64,000 bases of DNA from an uncultured Blautia sp. (GTDB lineage: Bacteria > Bacillota > Clostridia > Lachnospirales > Lachnospiraceae), in contig CAMNTH010000004.1 in NCBI GenBank assembly GCA_946557785.1, positions 1-64,000 on the forward strand, given 5' to 3'. Every line of letters begins with the position of its first letter. The first letter of the stretch is position 1. The translations under genes were made by a program, and so were the position numbers. Under the pieces are notes generated by a model. It was not told the DNA's origin. It searched no databases and saw nothing but the letters and a program-made list of their open reading frames with translations. Of this stretch, positions 52,414 through 61,564 are shown piece by piece.

Positions 52414-52611
52414 TTATAAATATGGTAATGCTTTCTTCATGTTCTTAACGTTTGTAGAATCAACAACAGTAGATTTTCTCAGATTTCTCTTTCTCTTCTG
52501 AGATTTCTTGGTTAAGATATGGCTCTTGTAAGCTTTATTTCTAACTAATTTTCCGGTTCCTGTTTTCTTGAAACGCTTTGCTGCTGCTCTACATGTTTTA
52601 ATTTTTGGCAT
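52414..52611 (-). CDS. rpmI: 50S ribosomal protein L35
   Basis: A 65-residue protein: [20 protein letters not shown], then [20 protein letters not shown] and a C-terminal [18 protein letters not shown] precedes the ATG at 52611. Longer in-frame starts upstream run through the intergenic region and are not used. Confidence 0.97.
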   Translation of the reverse strand: MPKIKTCRAAAKRFKKTGTGKLVRNKAYKSHILTKKSQKRKRNLRKSTVVDSTNVKNMKKALPYL

Positions 52612-52687
52612 TGTAATTTCCTCCTTGATCTTCGTATCTTTATTTAGCTTCCTGCACGGCGGGATTATCCCCGCAGGCATTGGCCTT

Positions 52688-53194
52688 TTAACGTTTTTCC
52701 GTTAAAAACATTGTCATACTTCTGCCTTCTACCTTCGGTGCTTTCTCCACAGTGGCCACATCCTTCAGTTGTTCGGCAAAATCATCCAGCACATGCTTGC
52801 TGCTTGCCATATGAGCCATTTCTCTTCCCCGGAAACGCAGAGTAACCTTCACCCTGTCTCCCTTAGAAAGAAACTTCCTGGCTGCATTTACCTTGGTATT
52901 CAAATCATTGGTATCAATATTCGGAGAAAGACGCACTTCTTTGATTTCGATGGTCTTCTGTTTCTTCTTCGCTTCTTTTTCTTTTCTGGCAAGTTCATAA
53001 CGGTATTTCCCGTAGTCAATGATCTTGCATACCGGCGGCTTCGCCTGCGGTGCGATCTTCACCAGATCCAGCCCTGCTTCCTGAGCCTTCTGCATCGCCT
53101 CTCTGGCAGACATAATTCCTAACTGCGCCCCGTCCGGTCCGATTAAGCGTACCTCTTTGTCCCTGATTTGTTCATTGATCATTAAATTGCTAAT
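52688..53194 (-). CDS. infC: translation initiation factor IF-3, AUU start codon
   Basis: A 168-residue protein: [20 protein letters not shown], then [26 protein letters not shown] and the C-domain [20 protein letters not shown]. The start is placed at ATT 53194, 9 nt after GGAGG, because the family begins four residues before that MINEQ and infC classically uses AUU, which IF-3 itself discriminates against for autoregulation. The ATG at 53182 has no spaced ribosome-binding site. Confidence 0.93.
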   Translation of the reverse strand: MSNLMINEQIRDKEVRLIGPDGAQLGIMSAREAMQKAQEAGLDLVKIAPQAKPPVCKIIDYGKYRYELARKEKEAKKKQKTIEIKEVRLSPNIDTNDLNTKVNAARKFLSKGDRVKVTLRFRGREMAHMASSKHVLDDFAEQLKDVATVEKAPKVEGRSMTMFLTEKR

Positions 53195-53300
53195 TGTAGT
53201 GCACCTCCATACCTGATAAATGATTAACCTATGACTATCCGTCACCCTCCAGTGCCGAAAATCAATGCTGTTCTTCTGGGCTTACCCACTTTTATAATAC

Positions 53301-53450
53301 AAAAAAAGTGCGGACAAGCCACACTCCATTATACCCACTAACAGCCGCAGGACTCCCGTCTTACGTCTCCGTGCAATATAAACCCAAGCCGCTTCCTGTA
53401 ATCCTATGCGCTAAGGTGAGAGTGGAACTCTGCTTTGTTTTCTTCACGTA
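53301..53450 (-). ncRNA. L20 leader (autoregulatory 5' UTR of infC-rpmI-rplT)
   Basis: The transcript start region reads AGAGTTCCACTCTCACC, nearly the conserved opening of Firmicutes L20 leaders, followed by AGGATTAC and GCACGG segments and ending in a terminator: AGTGTGG/CCGCACT and seven T (53307-53325). L20 binding to a structure mimicking its rRNA site is known to promote termination in this family. It lies 107 bp upstream of infC. Confidence 0.85.
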
Positions 53451-53457
53451 CTTGTTT

Positions 53458-53486
53458 ATAATAACATACCCCCCGGAGAAAGTCAA
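53458..53486 (-). promoter_or_regulatory. promoter of infC-rpmI-rplT
   Basis: On the minus strand TTGACT (53481-53486) and TATTAT (53458-53463) with a 17-bp spacer. The -35 box lies inside the terminator hairpin of the upstream symporter gene. Confidence 0.75.
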
Positions 53487-53511
53487 GCACAATTTTACTT
53501 TCTCCGAGGGG
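53471..53511 (-). terminator. terminator of the symporter gene
   Basis: On the minus strand CCCCTCGGAGAAAGT pairs with ACTTTCTCCGGGG around a 13-nt loop. The tail TATGTTATTAT is only moderately T-rich. It overlaps the infC promoter -35 and spacer. Confidence 0.65.
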
Positions 53512-53548
53512 AAACCATATCTTATTATCAAACAGAAAATAATTCTCC

Positions 53549-54904
53549 TTATACAGAAATTGCTCCCATAGATTCCATAACGGCAAATACCAGAATCGCT
53601 ACAAGGCACACAGGTGCAATATATTTGATCATAACCGTATAGAACTTCTTAACCTTCATTTCCCCGTTTATCTCAGCCTCTTCAATGACTGCTTTCGGCT
53701 TCACTATAAAACCGATGAAGATACAGGTCAAAAATGCTACGATCGGCATCAGCACACTGTTGCTCAGGAAATCGAAGAAATCCAAAAGGCTCATGCCCAT
53801 AGGCGCAATAAAATCCCATATACCAAAACCCAATGATACCGGAATTCCCACTGCGAGCAGATACAGGGCTGTTATGATGCTTGCTTTGCGGCGTTTCCAT
53901 CCAAACTTATCCATAAGGATGGATACCAGGGTCTCCATCAGAGAGATGGAAGACGTAAGTGCCGCAAACAATACCAGCAAAAAGAATACGGCGCCGATCA
54001 CTGTGCCGAATTTCATGCTGTTGAATACCTTAGGCAATGTAATAAACATCAGGCTGGGGCCTTTTCCAAGAGCTTCTTCGCTTCCTCCTGAAAAAGCAAA
54101 CACTGCCGGAATGATCATCAGACCTGCCATAAATGCAATACCTGTATCAAACAGCTCAATCTGGCGTACAGATCTCTCCAGATGGGTTTCCTTCTTCATA
54201 TAGGAACCGTAGGTGATCATAATTCCCATAGCAAGTGACATGGAATAGAAAAGCTGTCCCATGGCAGCCAGCACCGTTGTTGCACTGAACCTGCTGAAAT
54301 CCGGTTTCAGATAATAAATAAGTCCGTCCACCGCACCTGGCTGGGCTACAGAAAATCCTGCTATGATTACAGTCATCACGATCAAAAGAGGCATCATCAC
54401 ACGGCTTGCCTTCTCAATTCCCTTTTCCACGCCCATCATTACTACCAAAGCAGTGACACCTGCATAAATTCCAAAGAAAACGACCGGTGCAAGAGGCTGA
54501 GTGATAAATCCGGTAAAGAAATCATCGGAAGCTGCTTCTGCCACCTGGCTTGTCATAAATACTGTAAAATACTTTAATACCCATCCTCCGATCACACAGT
54601 AATACGGAGTAATGATAAAAGGTACAACGCTTGATAAATATCCGATAAATCCAAATCGCTTATCCAGCGCACCATATGCGCCAACAGCGCTTAAATGTGT
54701 TTTTCTTCCAATCGCAATTTCCGTCACCATCAAGGCAAAGCCAAAAGTGACTGCCAGCACAATATAAACCAGCAAAAAGATTCCTCCACCATATTTCGCA
54801 GCCAGATACGGAAATCTCCATAAGTTTCCAAGTCCTACCGCAGATCCGGCCGCCGCCAGGACAAAGCCCAGCTTATTTGTAAAGCTGCCTCTCTGTTTCT
54901 CCAT
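53549..54904 (-). CDS. sodium-dependent transporter, NSS (SNF) family
   Basis: A 451-residue LeuT-fold transporter with about eleven helices. The opening GFVLAAAGSAVGLGNLWRFP and YLAAKYGGGIFLLVYIVLAV carries the sodium- and substrate-binding unwound helix 1. Bacterial members carry amino acids such as Leu, Trp, Tyr or Met with sodium; the substrate is not decided here. ATG at 54904 has GGGAG 8 nt upstream. Confidence 0.93.
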   Translation of the reverse strand: MEKQRGSFTNKLGFVLAAAGSAVGLGNLWRFPYLAAKYGGGIFLLVYIVLAVTFGFALMVTEIAIGRKTHLSAVGAYGALDKRFGFIGYLSSVVPFIITPYYCVIGGWVLKYFTVFMTSQVAEAASDDFFTGFITQPLAPVVFFGIYAGVTALVVMMGVEKGIEKASRVMMPLLIVMTVIIAGFSVAQPGAVDGLIYYLKPDFSRFSATTVLAAMGQLFYSMSLAMGIMITYGSYMKKETHLERSVRQIELFDTGIAFMAGLMIIPAVFAFSGGSEEALGKGPSLMFITLPKVFNSMKFGTVIGAVFFLLVLFAALTSSISLMETLVSILMDKFGWKRRKASIITALYLLAVGIPVSLGFGIWDFIAPMGMSLLDFFDFLSNSVLMPIVAFLTCIFIGFIVKPKAVIEEAEINGEMKVKKFYTVMIKYIAPVCLVAILVFAVMESMGAISV

Positions 54905-55096
54905 GAGTGTCTCTCCCTTCAAAATTCTCATTATAATGCATTTTCCTCAACAGGATATGTGCTCACAAGGCACCTGCTTTTTTGTCCGCATTTGCCAAGT
55001 GTTCACATTATATCACTAAAACAATTTCTCGTACATACATATTTTACTTTTTTTCGGGCATACTTTTTTCATACTGCAAAAAAAGGAGGCAAAATC

Positions 55097-55426
55097 ATGA
55101 CAATTCTTAATTGTTCTGCAACAACCTGTATGTATAATGAAAACGAACTTTGTTCCAGAGGCGAGATCGAAGTTATGGGCGATCAGGCACACCACAGCGC
55201 CGAAACCAGCTGCGGCAGCTTCCGTGACCGTAATTCTTCGTCTGCCCAGAATATGTCAGAGAAAAAACACTGCGGATGCGAACAGATCCAGATTGACTGC
55301 AAAGCACAGGACTGCACCTACAATGAGCACTGCAAGTGCACTGCAGCTGCAATTGACATTGACGGAGAAAATGCAGACAAATATGAGGATACCCAGTGCG
55401 GTACATTTGTATGCAGACACCAGTAA
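55097..55426 (+). CDS. DUF1540 protein with two Cys-rich domains
   Basis: A 109-residue protein with two copies of the DUF1540 pattern: CSATTCMYNENELCSRGEIE with a later SCGSF, and CKAQDCTYNEHCKCTAAAID with TQCGTF. Each domain has four conserved Cys and probably binds a metal. Common in Clostridia, including spore-formers; the role is unknown. AAGGAGG lies 8 nt before the ATG at 55097. Confidence 0.88.
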   Translation: MTILNCSATTCMYNENELCSRGEIEVMGDQAHHSAETSCGSFRDRNSSSAQNMSEKKHCGCEQIQIDCKAQDCTYNEHCKCTAAAIDIDGENADKYEDTQCGTFVCRHQ

Positions 55427-55450
55427 GTAATTGCTGAAAAAGATCCAGGA

Positions 55451-55477
55451 AAAGAGCGCCGGATTCCGGCGCTCTTT
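55451..55477. terminator. bidirectional terminator
   Basis: AAAGAGCGCCGG and CCGGCGCTCTTT are perfect 12-bp arms around ATT, with T runs on both strands. It serves the DUF1540 gene on the plus strand and the fucosidase operon on the minus strand. Confidence 0.9.
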
Positions 55478-55511
55478 TATATGCCATCTATTCGCTCTTG
55501 TATGCACTGTT

Positions 55512-56834
55512 TTACATAGCAGATGTCATTCCAAGGAGATACATGTCTTCCTTATAATTGTGTATAGTCACCTTCAGGCCTTTCTCACAATTTTCTGCTT
55601 CCATCTGAACATTCTGATCAAATGGCCTCAGGCTTGCGTGGAACCCTTTCAGAAGGAATGTATTCTCCCCTTCTTTTAAACCTTTTGCAAACACATTCAG
55701 ATTTCCGGCCTTCTGTGTATAGAAAAGTTCTGTTCCGTTCTCCAGCCTTTCTCCCTCTCTGTCACATACCCGGGTACCGTAAATACCATCCCCGTTTATT
55801 TTCAGCCAATCACCTAATATCAGCAGTCTCTTTACCTGCTCTTCCGGAATGGTTCCGTCTGCTTTCGGTCCAATATTCAGAAGCAGGTTTCCGTTATTAG
55901 CCACAGTTTCTACCAGAAGGGAAATCAGATCCGGTACAGAAATCAGCTGGTCATCGCCTTCATTGGCATTGTAGCCAAAGGACAAGCCCATGCCGCGGCA
56001 CATTTCCCACTTCTCTGTCCGATTTGCACTGCCCGCTTTGTACTCTTTTGTAAGGAAATCTTGGTAACGCCCATTAAAACGGTCGTTTACAACACCTTCT
56101 TTTACCTTATTGTAATAGTGTGCCAGGAAATAAGGCATTGCCTCTTCGCTCTGTTTCGGCCATCCAATGTCATTCCAAAAAACGCTTGGCTCATAAACAT
56201 CCACAAGCTCCATCATCTGCTGATAGGAATAATCTGCATAAGCAAATGTGGGACTTGCAGTTCCAAACAGATCCGCATCTTCAAAAATAGGATCATTGGC
56301 AAACTGCCAGTCAATCAGGCCTGAATAGTAAAGACCCATGCGGATTCCCGCATCCCGTACAGCCTTGGTAAGTTCTCCTGTAATATCCCTCTTTGGACCC
56401 ATTTCCACAGAATTGAAATGGGTATATTTGCTTGGATACAGGCAGAATCCGTCATGGTGCTTTGTTGTCAGCACCACATACTGTGCCCCAGCCCCTTTAA
56501 AAATCTCTGCCCATTTCTTGGGATCCCAGTTTTCCGCCTTCCACATAGGGATAAAGTCTTCATACTTGAAGTCTTTTCCATAAGTATTAATATGATGCTC
56601 ATAGGTGGGACCTTTTCCAATGTTCAGGGAATTGTAGTACCATTCAGCATAAGGATTATCTGCGAACCATTCCTTAGACTCTACCTCCCCAAGCTCCCAG
56701 GTATGAGGCGCAAAGGCAGGTACAGAATAAATACCCCAATGGATAAAAATACCAAACTTGCAGTCTTCATACCACTTTGGAACACTATGTCTGTTCACGG
56801 ATTCCCAGGTTCCTGTAAATCTTGTCTCACTCAT
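55512..56834 (-). CDS. alpha-L-fucosidase, GH29 (copy A)
   Basis: A 440-residue intracellular enzyme. GH29 motifs: PKWYEDCKFGIFIHWGIYSV, YVVLTTKHHDGFCLYPSKYT, and VFWNDIGWP, where the Asp after WN is the expected nucleophile. It ends with a small beta domain. Last gene of the fucoside operon, after two other GH29 genes. The WND-GW form resembles the broad-specificity GH29-A type. Confidence 0.9.
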   Translation of the reverse strand: MSETRFTGTWESVNRHSVPKWYEDCKFGIFIHWGIYSVPAFAPHTWELGEVESKEWFADNPYAEWYYNSLNIGKGPTYEHHINTYGKDFKYEDFIPMWKAENWDPKKWAEIFKGAGAQYVVLTTKHHDGFCLYPSKYTHFNSVEMGPKRDITGELTKAVRDAGIRMGLYYSGLIDWQFANDPIFEDADLFGTASPTFAYADYSYQQMMELVDVYEPSVFWNDIGWPKQSEEAMPYFLAHYYNKVKEGVVNDRFNGRYQDFLTKEYKAGSANRTEKWEMCRGMGLSFGYNANEGDDQLISVPDLISLLVETVANNGNLLLNIGPKADGTIPEEQVKRLLILGDWLKINGDGIYGTRVCDREGERLENGTELFYTQKAGNLNVFAKGLKEGENTFLLKGFHASLRPFDQNVQMEAENCEKGLKVTIHNYKEDMYLLGMTSAM

Positions 56835-56914
56835 ATTTCCTTTGCCTCCTTACATATGCAAAACCGCAGGACCTCTCTGCCGCCTGCAAAGACATCCTGC
56901 AGCTTTTTTCTTTA

Positions 56915-58378
56915 TTAATCAACCGTAATCTTCAGTACCATGGGCATATCTCCTGCTTCAATCTTATTTCCGCAGGAAATATCCAGGGTTTCTGTTCTTC
57001 CAAAATTCGGATGCAGTCCTGTTCCAAGAAGTTCCACATCAAGAATAGAAGATTTCAGAAGCTTCATATCATTTCCAAGGGATTTGATATGGATTTCTCC
57101 ATCTTCCGGCCAATGGAGCACGATAGCATAAATACGGTTGCCCTTGCTGGTAAAGCGGATATCCTCAGAAGTAAAGTTCTTGCTGTAAGTATCTGTAAAA
57201 TGTCCTTCCGGAACTACGGTAGGCCCTTCTCCGAATACTTTCCAGTATCTTGTATCATAGATCGCCTCTCCATTTACTTTCAGCCATTTGCCTACTTCCC
57301 TTAAAATGTACGCGTCTTCCCCAGGAATGGTTCCGTCAGACTTAGGTCCGATATTCAAAAGCAGTGCGCCGTTTTTGCTCACCACGTCTACCAGATCCAG
57401 AACTACATCGGATGGCTTTTTATAATCGTTTCCTTTTGTATAACCCCAGGAATTTTTTGCAACTGAGGTATCATTCTGCCAAAGATCCGGTGTAATATGG
57501 TCTAGCTGCCCTCTTTCCAGGTCTTTTACAGCGCTTCCATGCACGTAAGCATCAAATTTAGCATCAATGGCAACCTCTTCGCCCCACTGTGCAGCCCTAT
57601 TGTAATAGTATGCTGCAAATTTTCTAAGATAAGGCTTCCATGCGTACTGCTGGATCCACCAGTCAAAGAAGATCAGCTTGGGCTGGTATTTATCCACGAT
57701 TTCACAAGTTCGCACAAGCCAGTCCTGCATATATTCCTCTGTAGGAGGATTATCATAGATATTGCTGAAGTCTCTGGTAGTTCCTGCTGCAGGCCCATAC
57801 AGAGAATCAAACTCAGGGTCATTCACATCTGATTCCGGAATCTCCCGTCCTCCGTTAAAAAACCAGTAATGCTCAGCTCTGTGAGAGGAAGCGCCAAGCA
57901 CCATACCTTCTTTTTCCACTTCGGTCTTCAGTTCTCCCAAAATGTCACGCTTCGGTCCCATTTCTGCCGCATTCCAATGGCTGAAGTCACTGGCATACAT
58001 CTGGAATCCGTCATGGTGCTCTGCAACAGGCACAACAAATCTGGCGCCAGACTCAGCAAACAGATCAGCCCATTCCTTTGGATCAAATTTTTCCGCACCA
58101 AACATAGGAATAAAATCCTTGTATCCGAATTTATCCAGAGATCCATAGGTGCTTACATGATGAAGATTTTCCCCAGAGCCTTTTTTGTACATGTTCCGCG
58201 GATACCACTCATTTCCAAATGCAGGTACGCTGTAAACGCCCCAATGAATAAAAATGCCAAATTTTCCTTTCTCATACCACTTGGGTATGGGATGCTCACA
58301 AAGAGAATCCCAGGTATCACAATAGGGACCCTCTGCGATCACTTCATCAATCTTCGAAAGATATTCTTTTTTTTTCAT
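56915..58378 (-). CDS. alpha-L-fucosidase, GH29 (copy B)
   Basis: A 487-residue intracellular enzyme: PIPKWYEKGKFGIFIHWGVY, FVVPVAEHHDGFQMYAS and a nucleophile region LIFFDWWIQQ distinct from its neighbours, followed by LLLNIGPKSDGTIP. No signal peptide. It starts with a GGGAG site 6 nt upstream. The different nucleophile surroundings suggest another fucosyl linkage or aglycone. Confidence 0.9.
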   Translation of the reverse strand: MKKKEYLSKIDEVIAEGPYCDTWDSLCEHPIPKWYEKGKFGIFIHWGVYSVPAFGNEWYPRNMYKKGSGENLHHVSTYGSLDKFGYKDFIPMFGAEKFDPKEWADLFAESGARFVVPVAEHHDGFQMYASDFSHWNAAEMGPKRDILGELKTEVEKEGMVLGASSHRAEHYWFFNGGREIPESDVNDPEFDSLYGPAAGTTRDFSNIYDNPPTEEYMQDWLVRTCEIVDKYQPKLIFFDWWIQQYAWKPYLRKFAAYYYNRAAQWGEEVAIDAKFDAYVHGSAVKDLERGQLDHITPDLWQNDTSVAKNSWGYTKGNDYKKPSDVVLDLVDVVSKNGALLLNIGPKSDGTIPGEDAYILREVGKWLKVNGEAIYDTRYWKVFGEGPTVVPEGHFTDTYSKNFTSEDIRFTSKGNRIYAIVLHWPEDGEIHIKSLGNDMKLLKSSILDVELLGTGLHPNFGRTETLDISCGNKIEAGDMPMVLKITVD

Positions 58379-58417
58379 ATTAAACTCCCTTAATACAATG
58401 TTCGTTCTTATTTTGTT

Positions 58418-59665
58418 TTAATCCTTAATAGACTCAAAAACCGGTTCCTCTTCTGCAATCTCCAGACATACACAGTAATTCTTTGCTTCATGCAGTTCTT
58501 CAGGAAGGAATACTTCGATCATTCCATCCCCTTCGCAGGTTCTTTTTACCTCATATTCCAAACGGCCCTGATCCCTTACCAGATATGCGCCTGTCACTTC
58601 ATTTCCGATATTCAGAAGCTCCACGCGGATCCTAGGGGAAAGTACATGTACATACAACTTATGCTCTCTTCTGGTAAATTCAATTCCCGGGATTTCATAA
58701 GGATAAATGCCAACCGTTTTCGTTCCGTAAATAGCTTCGGCGTTTTCTGTCACATATTTTCCAACCTTGTTCAGCACTTGCACACACGCTTCCGGTACAA
58801 GTCCCTCTGCTGTAGGCCCTACGTTCAGAAGGTAGTTTCCGCCGCGGCTTACGATCTTCAAAAGAAGCTGCAGAATATGATCCGGGTCTTTCCAGTGAAT
58901 ATCAAACTTATTGAAGCCCCAGGTATCATTTACTGTAGCCGGAATTTCCCAGTCACCGTCATAAGGCAGCCTTGGAATAAAGTTATCTCCAGTAGTCATG
59001 TAATCCCCCATATGGTTTCCGGTGCGTCCGCTTAACAGGCATTCCGGCTGGATGGATTTTACAAGGTCTATAAGCTCCTGAGTCTGATCCACGGTAATTC
59101 CCATAGGAGTATCAAACCAGATCAGGGAAATCCTTCCATAGTTCTCCAGAAGTTCTTTTACCTGGGGTTTGCACTTCTCATCAAGATATCTTTGGAAGTT
59201 CTTTCCGGAATTGTCTTTATTGTACATGAAACCGTCCGGATCATCCCAGTCCTGCGCCTGGGAATAATAGAATCCCATGCGTACATCATACTTTTCACAG
59301 GCAAGCTGCAGTTCCTTCAGGATATCTTTTCCGTATGGGGTTGCTTTTACAACATTGAAATCACTTACCTTGGAATCGTACATTGCAAAACCTTCGTGAT
59401 GCTTTGCAGTCAGTACGATGTATTTCATGCCCCACTGCTCTTTTGCACGTTTTACAAATGCATCTGCATCAAACTTCGCCGGACAAAACTGTTCTGCCAG
59501 CTTTCTGTATTCCTCTGCCGGAATGTCCAAATTGTTCTCGATCCATTCAGCAATACGGTCGGTTTTGATTCCATTATACTCTCCGGCCAGAATGCTGTAC
59601 AGACCCCAGTGAATAAACAAACCGTATTTCGCATCCTTAAACCATTGCTGTTTTGTATCTTTCAT
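58418..59665 (-). CDS. alpha-L-fucosidase, GH29 (copy C)
   Basis: A 415-residue intracellular enzyme: WFKDAKYGLFIHWGLYSILA, YIVLTAKHHEGFAMYDSKVS, nucleophile region SLIWFDTPMG and YLLNVGPTAEGLVP. It is the first hydrolase after the transporter genes. GGAGG lies about 9 nt before the ATG. It differs from copies A and B throughout, so the three are old paralogues rather than a fresh tandem duplication. Confidence 0.9.
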   Translation of the reverse strand: MKDTKQQWFKDAKYGLFIHWGLYSILAGEYNGIKTDRIAEWIENNLDIPAEEYRKLAEQFCPAKFDADAFVKRAKEQWGMKYIVLTAKHHEGFAMYDSKVSDFNVVKATPYGKDILKELQLACEKYDVRMGFYYSQAQDWDDPDGFMYNKDNSGKNFQRYLDEKCKPQVKELLENYGRISLIWFDTPMGITVDQTQELIDLVKSIQPECLLSGRTGNHMGDYMTTGDNFIPRLPYDGDWEIPATVNDTWGFNKFDIHWKDPDHILQLLLKIVSRGGNYLLNVGPTAEGLVPEACVQVLNKVGKYVTENAEAIYGTKTVGIYPYEIPGIEFTRREHKLYVHVLSPRIRVELLNIGNEVTGAYLVRDQGRLEYEVKRTCEGDGMIEVFLPEELHEAKNYCVCLEIAEEEPVFESIKD

Positions 59666-59703
59666 GGGTTCTATCCTCCGTCATAAATAATATTTTTTAA
59701 ACA

Positions 59704-60543
59704 TCAGCCTTTTACTGCGCCTGCCAGGATACCTGCCTCTACCTTTTCATGAAGAACCAGGTAAATAATAAGCATTGGTATCATGGACATAATTACAAAT
59801 GCAAACTGAGGGCCGTAGTCCGTGGTATAGTTTGCCGTAAAGTTCAGCATAGCCCTGGAAATGGTATATTTGGAACTGTCCGTGATCAAAATCAGGGAGA
59901 AGATCAGCTCGCTGTATCCATAAATGAATACCAGGATTGCCTCTGTTGCAATAATCGGTTTGCAGATAGGCATCAAAATTCTTACCAGAAGATGCAGGTC
60001 TCCGCACCCGTCAATTTTTGCAGCTTCATCCAGGCCCCGGTCCAAACTGGCAATATATCCGGTAAATAAAAAGATTGCCTGGGACAAGTTAAAGGCCGTA
60101 TAAATCAGGATCAGGAATGCAAAGCTGTTTTTTGTTCCCAGAGAACTGGAAATCTTCGTTACGGAAACCAAGGTACAATGTACAGGAACCATAACTCCTG
60201 CCATAAACAGAATATAAACTGCTTTCAAATATCCATAGCTTTTTCTGGCGATCGTATAAGCTGCAGGCATAGCAATAATTACCGTTACAACCAGTGTAGC
60301 AATTGCCACAAACAGGGAATTGGCAATGGACTTCAATGCATTTGCAATTCGGACTGCATCCGGATAGTTGCTGAAATTCCATACTTTTGGCATGGAGAAC
60401 ATACCAAGAAGAATTTCATCATTTGTTTTCAAAGAAGAAATAAAGGTTACGATCAATGGAAAAAATGTCACTGCCGCCAGCAAAGCTGCAATGAAATATT
60501 GCGCACCTTTTTTTATACCTCTTGCCACTACATACTTGTTCAT
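59704..60543 (-). CDS. sugar ABC transporter permease (MalG type), fucoside operon
   Basis: A 279-residue permease with six helices and the EAA loop DEAAKIDGCGDLHLLVRILM. AAAGGAGG lies 5 nt before the ATG at 60543. Forms the membrane part with the permease encoded upstream. No ATPase gene is in the operon, so a shared ATPase is expected. Confidence 0.9.
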   Translation of the reverse strand: MNKYVVARGIKKGAQYFIAALLAAVTFFPLIVTFISSLKTNDEILLGMFSMPKVWNFSNYPDAVRIANALKSIANSLFVAIATLVVTVIIAMPAAYTIARKSYGYLKAVYILFMAGVMVPVHCTLVSVTKISSSLGTKNSFAFLILIYTAFNLSQAIFLFTGYIASLDRGLDEAAKIDGCGDLHLLVRILMPICKPIIATEAILVFIYGYSELIFSLILITDSSKYTISRAMLNFTANYTTDYGPQFAFVIMSMIPMLIIYLVLHEKVEAGILAGAVKG

Positions 60544-60568
60544 TTTTTCCTCCTTTCCTTGAGACCGT

Positions 60569-61465
60569 CTACATGTCATCCTGCTTAAAGATTACATTAT
60601 TAAGCAAAATAGAGAGCACAAGTCCCAATATCAGCAAGATCATACTGATGGCTCCGCTTCGGCCCATAAGTTTAAACTGGAAGCCCTGGGTATACAGAAG
60701 AACTGCCGGTGTTGCACTGGTATCCATAGGTCCGCCGCCTGTCATGGACCATACAATATCAAACGCTTTTAAGCAGCCTGTAATACAAAGAACGGAAAAT
60801 ACCATAAACATATTTTTGCAAAGAGGAACAGTAATGTGGATGATTTTCCGAAGGCCTGTACAGCCGTCCAGAAGAGCTGCATCATGAACTTCATCCGGAA
60901 TAGCTACAATACCTGCCGCAAAGATCAGCATATTATATCCTGCATACATCCATTCATTTACCAAAACAACGCACCAAATGTTTACCGTAGGAGTAGCCAG
61001 CCAGTTCATAATCCATTCCGGTTTTCCAATGGCATTTAAAAACTGTGCAAACACACCAAAATTCGCATTCAGCATAAAGGACCACATAAGACCTACCGCA
61101 GTGGTACCCAGCATAACCGGCATCAGGTAGGAAGCTTTAAAAAATTTGGTTCCCCGGATCTTCGAAGTAACTAAAAGAGCCATGCCAAAGGCAAGAGGCA
61201 TTAATATTACAAAACCGCCCACCATGAAATAGAAAGCATTTAGCATACTATTCCAGAACTTTGGGCTGGTCAGTGTTTTTACATAGTTCTCAATTCCCAC
61301 CCATATAACAGGTGCACCGCCGACGCCCTTCCAGTTGTGCAGGGACAGCCAGAAGGTATTGATCACAGGATAAATAACAAATGCTACTGTAATCGCAACG
61401 CCGGGAAGCACAAACAACAGGGATTTTAAAAATGATTTCCGATATCTCCTTGATTTAAAGAACAC
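60569..61465 (-). CDS. sugar ABC transporter permease (MalF type), GTG start
   Basis: A 298-residue permease with six helices and the loop HDAALLDGCTGLRKIIHITV. The GTG at 61465 is 7 nt after AGGAGG; the in-frame ATG at 61483 precedes that site and is therefore not used. Ends 26 bp before the second permease. Confidence 0.88.
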   Translation of the reverse strand: MFFKSRRYRKSFLKSLLFVLPGVAITVAFVIYPVINTFWLSLHNWKGVGGAPVIWVGIENYVKTLTSPKFWNSMLNAFYFMVGGFVILMPLAFGMALLVTSKIRGTKFFKASYLMPVMLGTTAVGLMWSFMLNANFGVFAQFLNAIGKPEWIMNWLATPTVNIWCVVLVNEWMYAGYNMLIFAAGIVAIPDEVHDAALLDGCTGLRKIIHITVPLCKNMFMVFSVLCITGCLKAFDIVWSMTGGGPMDTSATPAVLLYTQGFQFKLMGRSGAISMILLILGLVLSILLNNVIFKQDDM

Positions 61466-61564
61466 AAGTATCCCTCCTAACATATAAAAGGGGCAGGCAC
61501 AGCAGAACCATTATTCCGCATGCCCGCCCTGCATCATCCAGCCACACTCTCTGCCGTTTCAGTT

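Noticed and set aside
55512-59665. Recent tandem triplication of a fucosidase gene
   Set aside because: The three proteins differ in length and sequence throughout, including the nucleophile motif, and share no long DNA identity visible to the eye.
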